A stretch of 37,870 bases of DNA from Fibrobacter sp. (GTDB lineage: Bacteria > Fibrobacterota > Chitinivibrionia > Chitinivibrionales > Chitinispirillaceae): contig JAAYEB010000204.1 of assembly GCA_012728995.1 (NCBI GenBank), positions 1 to 37,870 on the forward strand, given 5' to 3'. The translations under genes were made by a program, and so were the position numbers. The first letter of the stretch is position 1; each line of letters opens with the position of its first letter. The notes below the pieces were generated by a model. The model saw nothing but the letters and a program-made list of their open reading frames with translations, did not search any database and was not told where the DNA came from. Positions 9,298 to 16,837 of the stretch are shown here, one piece after another.

Positions 9298-9331
9298 AAA
9301 GAAAGATCTGCATAAATGCAGATCTTTCTTT
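9298..9331. terminator. Bidirectional intrinsic terminator, 15-bp perfect stem
   Basis: The arms 9298-9312 (AAAGAAAGATCTGCA) and 9317-9331 are perfectly complementary around a four-base loop (TAAA). The plus strand continues with a T-rich tract (ATTTGTTTTT), terminating the epimerase gene. On the minus strand the stem ends in TTTCTTT-like sequence ten bases past the stop of the acidic protein gene, so it can serve both. Confidence 0.88.
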
Positions 9332-9340
9332 ATTTGTTTT

Positions 9341-10792
9341 TCAGTTTTTGAACCCAAAAAATGAATCTATCTTTTTTGCAATATCATCACCGGTAATTGC
9401 AACATCCTGATCATGATTATCAGATAAACTATTCTGGTTTTCAGCAAATGACTTATCAACTTTGGAAACTGCAGGTGTGCTGGTATTACTTTTCTTTTCT
9501 TCAGGTATTTTTTGAGATCTATCAGTCGATTTATTCTTATTAATTTCGCTCTGTATGGAATCATTCTCGTTATCATACGGTTCAAATTGAATTGTTTCAC
9601 ATAGAATCTCTTCCCTACCCGGTTCACCAGGAAATTTTGAGTTATCCGAATTATCATCTGAAACTGTTATCTGCTCTGAATCAGCATTTTTTTCATAAGC
9701 AATATCTTTTATATTGCTCATGTCATAATCCATTATCGTTTCCATAGAAAATTCTTCATCACTCGAATCAGACAGAATTTCATCTGAACTTTTTTCTGAT
9801 AAAATCTCTGATTGATCAGAAGAAACACTGAATTCGGGCTCACTTTCAGTACTCTCTATTTGCTCTTCCTGATCAAAAGATTCTGCCTGAAAATCTTCAA
9901 CAGATATCTTTTGTGATTTTAAATCAAAAGAATTTTTATCTTCAAACAGACTTTTCTGGTCAGAAATGTTTTGATCCGCTATTTCAAAACTGTCTTGTTC
10001 TTCGTTAAAATCACCTTTTTCCGTCTCTGTAACGAAAAATTCTTCCGGGATATTTGCTTCAAAGCTATCTATCTCATGCTCTTTTTGATCAACAACAGCT
10101 TGATTTGATTCACTTTTATCACTTTTCTCATCAGGTAATTTTGAACCTGAATTATCTGGTTGCATGGTCTTGTCTGTTTCAGGAAGGGTATTTTGTAATG
10201 AATCTGCAGTATGTTCATCAATGCCTATTTTGTCTTTTTGATTTTCATCTTCAGTTAGTTGAATAAAATCAATATCTGTTTCATTAACTTCGGCTGCATT
10301 CTGTTCAATAGGGGGTTCTTCAACTTGTACTAATTCATCTGAAGAGGTTGTTTTTGCAACTGGTTCATTATAATGATCAGTGATATCTTCATGACTTGAA
10401 GATTCTGCAGGCAAGTTTTTAGCATCAGATTTTGAAAAGGCCATTTCGCCTGAAACTGTTTTATTCTGCAGCTCCAGAAACAGTTCAACATATTTAACAA
10501 AATATATGTCAAGCAGATGCATGCTTGATTTAAGAGAACGGTTTATTGACTCGTATTTAGATTCAAATGTTTTGTTAAATTCGGTTCTGTTTATTTTTTT
10601 GCTGATATATAACCTGCTTATATTTTCAATATCTGCTAGCAGATCAGCAATAGAAGTTACAATTTCATTTAATTCTTCATTTGATTTTTTGCTTCGGTTT
10701 AAACGCAGACTTATTACGACTCCCCAAATTATTGAAGCCATAATAATTCCGCCAATAATTCCAACTACCAAATTAATTCCATTAAGCCCCAT
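9341..10792 (-). CDS. Single-pass membrane protein with long acidic disordered tail, unknown function
   Basis: 483 residues; GGAG lies just upstream of the ATG. Residues 5-29 form one transmembrane helix (VVGIIGGIIMASIIWGVVI), followed by a basic stretch (RLNRSKKS) that, by the positive-inside rule, puts the bulk in the cytoplasm. Residues 38-115 look alpha-helical (SIADLLADIENISRLYISKK onward). From about 120 to 465 the chain is dominated by Glu, Asp, Ser, Gln and Asn, with almost no aromatic core and one Cys, so it is probably disordered. The last 15 residues (DDIAKKIDSFFGFKN) form an amphipathic end that looks like a short binding motif. I do not recognise a family. The architecture suggests a scaffold or tether. 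The gene is monocistronic. Confidence 0.75.
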   Translation of the reverse strand: MGLNGINLVVGIIGGIIMASIIWGVVISLRLNRSKKSNEELNEIVTSIADLLADIENISRLYISKKINRTEFNKTFESKYESINRSLKSSMHLLDIYFVKYVELFLELQNKTVSGEMAFSKSDAKNLPAESSSHEDITDHYNEPVAKTTSSDELVQVEEPPIEQNAAEVNETDIDFIQLTEDENQKDKIGIDEHTADSLQNTLPETDKTMQPDNSGSKLPDEKSDKSESNQAVVDQKEHEIDSFEANIPEEFFVTETEKGDFNEEQDSFEIADQNISDQKSLFEDKNSFDLKSQKISVEDFQAESFDQEEQIESTESEPEFSVSSDQSEILSEKSSDEILSDSSDEEFSMETIMDYDMSNIKDIAYEKNADSEQITVSDDNSDNSKFPGEPGREEILCETIQFEPYDNENDSIQSEINKNKSTDRSQKIPEEKKSNTSTPAVSKVDKSFAENQNSLSDNHDQDVAITGDDIAKKIDSFFGFKN

Positions 10793-11189
10793 AAAAACTC
10801 CTTCAATTATGCGGTTAAGTAACCAGTTAATTTAACATTACTGTTTTATTATAATAATCAAAGAGAGGATGTGTCAAATGCAGACTTCTTATTCTTTTCA
10901 ATACTGTTGTAAGAATATTTCAACCCCCTCCTGAAAAGAATTAAATATTCAATTCAAACAAAAAAACTTTTATCACCTGTAATTAACCAGTTTTATAAAC
11001 TGTTTATTGGTAAAATGATATAGCGATTGATACAAAACAAGTCCAGTAAGTTTGATACTCTCTATCAATTCATTAAATCACGTTCAATTAGCGCACTATG
11101 AAAATCTTGATTGATAACTACTATTCAGATACATACAAGATAATTTCTTTGCACTCAAAATATATCATTTATTATGACATCCCCAAAAC
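10793..11189. other. 397-bp spacer
   Basis: It lies between the end of the glycosyltransferase gene and the start of the acidic protein gene and should hold the latter's promoter. A short inverted repeat CAGTTT-TAT-AAACTG occurs near 10990-11003. A plus-strand frame of 17 codons starting near 10876 follows a GAGAGGA sequence but is too short to call. No other structure is evident. Confidence 0.35.
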
Positions 11190-12956
11190 TTATACTCCTC
11201 TGTACGATGCAGTATCATAAATTATCTGATATTTTTTAACAGCATCCTCCCATGTAAATAGTTTCAGCATATTGATACCATTAAGAATCATTTCAGCATA
11301 AATTTCTGGTTTCGAGTATATTTCAATAGCATCGCAAAGAGCATTATGGGCACTGCTGACCATAGAACTATACAACCGATTTTTTGGACGCTCGCTTAAA
11401 GGATATCGCAATAACTTCTTCCATTCTTCATCCAACTTTTTACCTTTATATGCTTCTCTATATAGAATACCTGTAGGACATTGTTTTTGATTTTTTAATT
11501 TTAACAAATTATTGTAGTACTCAGGTATCTTGTTTTTTGTTATGGAGCTTATTTGTGTCCATAATCCCCCTGTACCTCTGGCCAAAACCGGCGTGCCATG
11601 GATATAGCCTTCTGTTGCAGCACCAAATGGCTCATAAAAAGAGGGCATAATTAAATAACTTGCTCCTTTTAGAAATATGTTGTAATCAGTTCTAGGAACT
11701 CTGAAAGGACATACTACTATATCACCATTGCATTCTTTTGTAATCTGTTCAAAAAATTTAATCTCATTATTTCCTGATGAAGGGCAAAATACGAGTTTAG
11801 CACTTCCGGTTGGTAATTTTTTAAATGCATGGAATATAACATCAAAGCCCTTTTGCATAATATCCAGACGACCGGACATAAAGAAAACAGGCGTTTTCGG
11901 ATTCTTAAAATTTATTTTGCCTATTACACGTTTATCATGAAGCGAACGCAATCTTGTTAAAAACAGGTTTTTGTGGTGATTTTTTTCCTTTAACAGAAGA
12001 TTATAATCTTTATTTTCAGCTGCAATTATTATCTCTCTGTTAAAAGGAACCCTGAAATTACCAAACAATCCATTCTCAATACCAATTGGAGGATTTTTTG
12101 AAAATTCATACTGCAGATGATCGGTAAAAGTGCCTCTCTGTAATGGATCACATCTTAGTTCATGGGCAAAACAGGAACTGACCGTTGTTAGCGGCCCATT
12201 CAAAAAAGGTATGGAACATTGCAATACTGTATCACCAGGAATATTTTTACCAAAAAACATCAATTTATGTGCAGCCGAAACACCTTTGTCAAAACTATTA
12301 TGCAATGTGAGAATTGTCCTTGCCTGTTTTAAAACATTGCTTAATACAGATAATTTCGATGTAATTGCAATTGGAGCTGTCTCCCAGTCATTGGCATGAA
12401 TAATCAGACTTGAATCATATCCCAGTTTTTTAAGGGCAAAAGGAACAACTGCACAAAAACTTAGTGAATCCAACAGAAGTTGTTCAGAATCCTGGTACTC
12501 ATATGGATTCTCTCCGGCAAAAAAACGTCCGCTTATCTGCAGAAAATATGAAGGAATTGCAGAGCCGGTATCTTCATAACAGTTCATAACTAACTTGCAA
12601 TTACAAAGATGAAAAATCAAATTGCAAAACTTTTTCTTTAGAATACCCTTTTTTAGGGCATTTTTGGTATTTCGATTGGAATGAAATGGAGTTAAAAAAA
12701 TTACTTTTTCGCCAGAATCTTTAAGTCCTGAAGGAAGAAAGTGTGAAACAGCTGCTAAGCCACCCAATGATGCAAAACGATTTTCAAAAGAAAGATATAC
12801 TATTGTACGTTTTTTAATGCTGAATCGACATTCAGCTTTGTTAATAAGATCTATCTCTCTTTGTTCAAACAAAAAATGAAGATTCCTTCGCATCAACAAC
12901 CAGTTGTCATTCTTGATATAAAAATCAGGATCGTAATTATTGATAATATTCCTCAT
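11190..12956 (-). CDS. GT5 glycogen/starch-synthase-like glycosyltransferase lacking the KxGG lysine
   Basis: 588 residues, longer than the roughly 480 of bacterial GlgA, with about 48 extra N-terminal residues. The GT-B fold is evident: N-terminal loop ASLGGLAAV (62-70), IIHANDWETAP, TLHNSFDKG, GIENGLF, the donor-binding segment GRLDIMQKGFDVI with the Arg and Lys pair, and PSFYEPFGAATEG with the catalytic-region Glu. In canonical synthases the first motif is KxGGL and its Lys contacts ADP-glucose; here that position is Ser (S63). The enzyme likely builds an alpha-glucan or related polymer, but donor and acceptor specificity are open. No other glycogen gene is nearby. The ATG has only a weak AGG upstream. 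Confidence 0.82.
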   Translation of the reverse strand: MRNIINNYDPDFYIKNDNWLLMRRNLHFLFEQREIDLINKAECRFSIKKRTIVYLSFENRFASLGGLAAVSHFLPSGLKDSGEKVIFLTPFHSNRNTKNALKKGILKKKFCNLIFHLCNCKLVMNCYEDTGSAIPSYFLQISGRFFAGENPYEYQDSEQLLLDSLSFCAVVPFALKKLGYDSSLIIHANDWETAPIAITSKLSVLSNVLKQARTILTLHNSFDKGVSAAHKLMFFGKNIPGDTVLQCSIPFLNGPLTTVSSCFAHELRCDPLQRGTFTDHLQYEFSKNPPIGIENGLFGNFRVPFNREIIIAAENKDYNLLLKEKNHHKNLFLTRLRSLHDKRVIGKINFKNPKTPVFFMSGRLDIMQKGFDVIFHAFKKLPTGSAKLVFCPSSGNNEIKFFEQITKECNGDIVVCPFRVPRTDYNIFLKGASYLIMPSFYEPFGAATEGYIHGTPVLARGTGGLWTQISSITKNKIPEYYNNLLKLKNQKQCPTGILYREAYKGKKLDEEWKKLLRYPLSERPKNRLYSSMVSSAHNALCDAIEIYSKPEIYAEMILNGINMLKLFTWEDAVKKYQIIYDTASYRGV

Positions 12957-13317
12957 GTGTTAGCCTATTCATTTTTTTTCAACTTTCCTTTTCTACGATG
13001 TAAAAAAAGGTTTTCTAATTATTCTACATGATTAATTGATTTATCACAATAAGAAATCAGGTAAAAATTTCAGTTTCCTACATTATTTGAACCAAAATCG
13101 GACGATTAATAATTTACAGCTTGTCCCGCAGTGCGGGAATGAGCTGCACAGCGGCATTTAACATAAAGGGGTCTGACTGTAAAGGTCATATCTAACTTTC
13201 ACCGTTGTCGTAATCGCTATCCCCATGACTGCATTTTAAGCGTTCAGGGTCTATTCTTTATACCGATGTCCGAGAAACAGATAGAGTAAAGGAATAGTCT
13301 GATTCTGGTTGAATATG
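12957..13317. other. 361-bp spacer with GC-richer island
   Basis: The part nearest the glycosyltransferase is AT-rich like other spacers. From about 13115 to 13300 the DNA is visibly richer in G and C and contains a compound palindrome (separate entry) followed by GGGGTCTGACTGTAAAGG, a phrase resembling sequences flanking REP-associated transposases. No coding frame is seen. It could be a remnant of inserted DNA. Confidence 0.4.
13118..13146. repeat. REP-like compound palindrome
   Basis: The sequence folds as outer stem CAGCT/AGCTG (13118-13122 with 13142-13146), an internal loop, then inner stem TCCCGC/GCGGGA closed by a three-base loop AGT. A second small palindrome GCTGCACAGC follows directly at 13143-13152. 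The high G+C in an AT-rich genome and the two-part stem are typical of REP elements. Only one copy is present in this window, so membership of a repeat family is unproven. Confidence 0.45.
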
Positions 13318-14397
13318 TTATCCGGTTTTCGTTCGATTAGATATCTCCAGACAATATTTAATAATTTTATTACCAATGCGGTCAGAAACACCCCAAATCA
13401 GTCCAATAAACGCTGGAAATACAATATTAATTAAAAGTATCACAGTAGAAATGGCAAACGCCGTTGCTGGTATGAGTAAATGAGGAAAAAATGTACTAAA
13501 TTCATTTAAAAAGAACATGAATGAATATTCTCTAAGTCCAATATTTGCTATAAAAAATGGAAAAAACAACATAAAAAGATATGACTCTGATGCAATGATG
13601 AGGTTTATCACAAATTTCGTAGAACCAAACATTCCCAATACGATTGCCGTTTGTAGTATGAGCAAAATGTAAGATATTAGTGAGTAGAAAAAAACTCTTT
13701 TTGAGTTAACATATTCTATACCTTTAATATGTTTTGAGATAACACTTAGAAAACCATTTTTAAAATGACCAAAAATGGTTGGATAGGATTTTAATAATAA
13801 AAGAAAAAGCAGGAGGACAAGAGAAGAAAAAACTATCAGTATTTTCAACTTATTTACATTGGCAGAGTCAAAAACATACAGATGAACAGCAATTGCAATT
13901 ATGCCAAAAACCAAAATTGGAATGATTGTATAAAACCGATCTGTTAAAACCGAAACTACAGAACAGATTTTTTTTTTATCACTTAGCCCCCATGCCCTCA
14001 TCAATTCTCCAAAACGACCAGGTGTAATAAATGCCAGCAGGTGTCCCCACAGAAGCGTTTTGAATGCGATACGAACTGATGATGGGAATTTTTGTGAATA
14101 CAGAATCTCTTTCCATTTTAGCATCTGGAAATACAGGCCGGCAATACCAAGTACTATTGTAATGGAAAATTGCCATACGCAAACTCTTTGAGCCAGTAAT
14201 TTAATCTGGGTTAAACTGATATTTTTGTTTATTATTATGAAAAACAAGAAAGTGATTATCAAGCGAAAGATAAAACTGAAAGTTTTATTATTTCTAACGA
14301 AATGCATCAGATACAGAAGACATTTTGGACTATTATTTTGGAGCCTGACACAAATTCCTTGATTTTCATTCTCTATTGAGGAACTCTCATATCCCAT
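13318..14397 (-). CDS. LPG-synthase-TM/flippase-type multi-pass membrane protein
   Basis: 359 residues with about eight hydrophobic segments. The motif WGHLLAFITPGRFGELMRAWGLS is the hallmark of the lysylphosphatidylglycerol synthetase transmembrane family (UPF0104, AglD/MprF-like integral domain). Family members without a catalytic domain are thought to move or flip lipids or lipid-linked sugars, with the exact substrate usually unknown. The start is uncertain: the ATG at 14397 lacks a good ribosome-binding site, and a second Met at residue 31, just before the first hydrophobic helix, is possible. It follows priA by 96 bp in the same direction and may share its transcript. Confidence 0.8.
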   Translation of the reverse strand: MGYESSSIENENQGICVRLQNNSPKCLLYLMHFVRNNKTFSFIFRLIITFLFFIIINKNISLTQIKLLAQRVCVWQFSITIVLGIAGLYFQMLKWKEILYSQKFPSSVRIAFKTLLWGHLLAFITPGRFGELMRAWGLSDKKKICSVVSVLTDRFYTIIPILVFGIIAIAVHLYVFDSANVNKLKILIVFSSLVLLLFLLLLKSYPTIFGHFKNGFLSVISKHIKGIEYVNSKRVFFYSLISYILLILQTAIVLGMFGSTKFVINLIIASESYLFMLFFPFFIANIGLREYSFMFFLNEFSTFFPHLLIPATAFAISTVILLINIVFPAFIGLIWGVSDRIGNKIIKYCLEISNRTKTG

Positions 14398-14493
14398 TCT
14401 ATTACCAATCAGAGCGAAATACTTGTTGAAAAAAAGAGGTTTGAAATGATACTGTAAACCTGCAGACCTGAAAATAGTTTACCGGAAACAATG

Positions 14494-16728
14494 CTACAAC
14501 ATATTTACAGGATCCACATCTATGATCACCTTTATTGTTTTTGTTGTTTTGAGGCTTTTTTGGCGGATAAGTTCCAGTGCTGATCCTATTTTTGATGGTG
14601 AAACACTCTTAATTAATAATGAGTATCTATATTCAAGAGCAATTTTTTGAAGAACAGCCGATGAAGGACCAAGTGTTTTAAAATCTGATCCGCAGAATTT
14701 TTTTGCAATCGAAAAAATTGAGTATATGGTTGATTTCACCTTTAACTCATCTTTCCCCTGAACAACAATTCGTGCCAGTTTTCCAAACGGAGGGTATTGG
14801 AGTTCTTTTCTTGAGCTTATTTCGGAGTTAAAAAAAGATTCGTAATCATGATTTTGAGCCGCAAGAATAGCACTATCTTCAGGAAAATAGGTTTGAATTA
14901 CGACTTCCCCACTGTTATCTGATCTTCCCGCCCTGCCGGCAACCTGAGTTAAAAGCTGGAAAGTTTTCTCTGCAGCCCTGAAATCGGGAAAATGTAAACT
15001 TATATCAGCCTGTATCACTCCAACAAGCGATACTGATGGGAAATCAAGACCTTTTGATACCATCTGTGTACCTAACAGTATATCTGCTTCATTATTTGCA
15101 AATTTATTCAGAATATCAATATGAGCTCCCTTACGGCGTGTAGTATCCTGATCCATCCTTAATATCCGAATTTGTGGAAATTCATTTTTCAGGTATTCCT
15201 CGATTTTTTGAATACCAGTACCTTTATATTTTATTTGCTCACCTTTACATGACGGACATACATCAGGAGCTTTTTCTTCATAACCACAAAGATGACATTT
15301 CAATGTATAATCACTTAAATGATATCGCATATTAACAGAACAGTTCGGACATGTACAGGTTTTACCACAATTTTTACAGATAAGTACTGTTGAAAAACCT
15401 CTTCTGTTTAAAAGAATAATTACCTGCCTTTTGTTTTCAATGCACATTTGAATACGGTTTAATAAAAATCTCGATACCGGAGACCAATTGTTATTACGAT
15501 GTTCCTCTGCCATATCGACTATTTTTACCTCAGGCAAAGCAGCAGCTCCAAATCGTTCTGTAAGACTAATCTTGTTATATTTTTTCCGAATAGTATTATA
15601 ATAACTTTCCAAACTTGGAGTTGCACTTCCTAGCACAACCAGTGATTTCTGAAAATATCCACGCATGACAGCAATATCACGTGCATTATATCTGGGTTCC
15701 ATATCACTCTGTTTGTAGCTTGTATCATGTTCTTCATCAACTATTATCAGGCCGACATTATCCATGGGTGCTATAATTGCACTTCTAACGCCTATTATTA
15801 CTCTTTTGTTCCCGGAAACAATCTCCTGAAGACTATCCCTTCTTTCTCCTTCCGACATATGGCTGTGAATTACCGCAATTACATTGCCCAAAGTACTTTT
15901 AAATTTTCTTATTGTTTGAGGTGTTAACGAGATTTCAGGGACAAGAATTATTACACCTTTTCCCTGTTTTAAAGAATATAGAGCAATTTCTATATATATA
16001 TGTGTTTTACCACTGCCAGTAATTCCATGAAGCAGAAATGGTTTATCGGGAGAATGAAAAGCTTGTTTTAATTGCTTAACAGCTTCGAACTGTTCGTCAG
16101 TAAGTTTAATCTCATTATTCTGTTCTGCTTCAACTTCAAGCTCCTTAGCTTCCCTGACTACAGTTTTTGATGTTTTTGTAAGAAACCCTTTCTTATAAAG
16201 GTAAGTTATTGATGACCTCTTAATATTTAAACTCTTTTCAACCTGTTTAACAGTAAAGCTATTGATATTTCTAAGTTTAACCATTATTTCCTGATATGAT
16301 ACCTTAAGGGTAGAAAAATCACACTCCTTAACAGAATATAATGTAATAGTTTTTGAAACAGAAGAAACCAGGCTTTTTCTTACTATGGAACGAAAAACTC
16401 TACCTATATCGCATTTATAATAATTTGCCATCCATTCATATAATTGTATTAAAGACCTTTTACTATCTGTCCAATGTGTTGTTTTTATATCAATAATTTC
16501 TTTGAGATTTGCAAATTTTGATGCTGCTTTTAATTTTACGGCAACTCCCCATGTCCTGTTTTTTTTAACTTCAACAAGTACAGGTGTACCCGGAATAATT
16601 ATATCACGAAATTTTTGTGGAATCTTATAATCATATAAACCAGGTATTGCAATAGGGAAAGCTACACTCACAACAGCCTTCGATAAATTACAATCTTCAC
16701 AAACATATTGACCGTTTTGATAATCCAT
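14494..16728 (-). CDS. priA: Primosomal replication restart helicase PriA
   Basis: 744 residues. An N-terminal 3'-end-binding domain (about 18-115) is followed by the helicase core: Walker A GITGSGKT (235-242), DEEHD (331-335), SATPSLESY, and VAGRAGRSDNSGEV. The zinc-binding insert CKNCGKTCTCPNC...CHLCG...CPSC is complete with eight cysteines. PriA rebuilds replication forks away from the origin. Start choice is uncertain: the ATG at 16728 has no Shine-Dalgarno, whereas a GTG at 16671 (residue 20) has AAGG five bases upstream and begins right at the family's usual N-terminus (VSVAFPIAIPGLYDY). It is divergent from fapA. Confidence 0.97.
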   Translation of the reverse strand: MDYQNGQYVCEDCNLSKAVVSVAFPIAIPGLYDYKIPQKFRDIIIPGTPVLVEVKKNRTWGVAVKLKAASKFANLKEIIDIKTTHWTDSKRSLIQLYEWMANYYKCDIGRVFRSIVRKSLVSSVSKTITLYSVKECDFSTLKVSYQEIMVKLRNINSFTVKQVEKSLNIKRSSITYLYKKGFLTKTSKTVVREAKELEVEAEQNNEIKLTDEQFEAVKQLKQAFHSPDKPFLLHGITGSGKTHIYIEIALYSLKQGKGVIILVPEISLTPQTIRKFKSTLGNVIAVIHSHMSEGERRDSLQEIVSGNKRVIIGVRSAIIAPMDNVGLIIVDEEHDTSYKQSDMEPRYNARDIAVMRGYFQKSLVVLGSATPSLESYYNTIRKKYNKISLTERFGAAALPEVKIVDMAEEHRNNNWSPVSRFLLNRIQMCIENKRQVIILLNRRGFSTVLICKNCGKTCTCPNCSVNMRYHLSDYTLKCHLCGYEEKAPDVCPSCKGEQIKYKGTGIQKIEEYLKNEFPQIRILRMDQDTTRRKGAHIDILNKFANNEADILLGTQMVSKGLDFPSVSLVGVIQADISLHFPDFRAAEKTFQLLTQVAGRAGRSDNSGEVVIQTYFPEDSAILAAQNHDYESFFNSEISSRKELQYPPFGKLARIVVQGKDELKVKSTIYSIFSIAKKFCGSDFKTLGPSSAVLQKIALEYRYSLLIKSVSPSKIGSALELIRQKSLKTTKTIKVIIDVDPVNML

Positions 16729-16768
16729 GGTAATAATTTATTAATATACCTTTAAATATGGAATATGT

Positions 16769-16798
16769 TATAATTTTTAAAACAATCTCAAATTGAGA
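16769..16798 (+). promoter_or_regulatory. fapA extended -10 promoter with downstream palindrome
   Basis: TG-T-TATAAT at 16766-16774 is a perfect extended -10 element on the plus strand. About 12 bases downstream lies the inverted repeat TCTCAA-A-TTGAGA (16786-16798), which would fall around +5 to +17 of the transcript, a common place for a repressor site. No good -35 box is visible, as expected with an extended -10. The GTG start of fapA is about 40 bases further, with AAGGAG. The regulator is unknown. Confidence 0.5.
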
Positions 16799-16837
16799 AT
16801 TTCATCAACACTATTTTTAGTTCTTTAAGGAGTTTTT

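Noticed and set aside
9367-9657. Basic 96-residue ORF overlapping the acidic protein gene
   Set aside because: It is the frame shadow of a Glu/Asp-rich coding region, has no ribosome-binding site and no recognisable domain.
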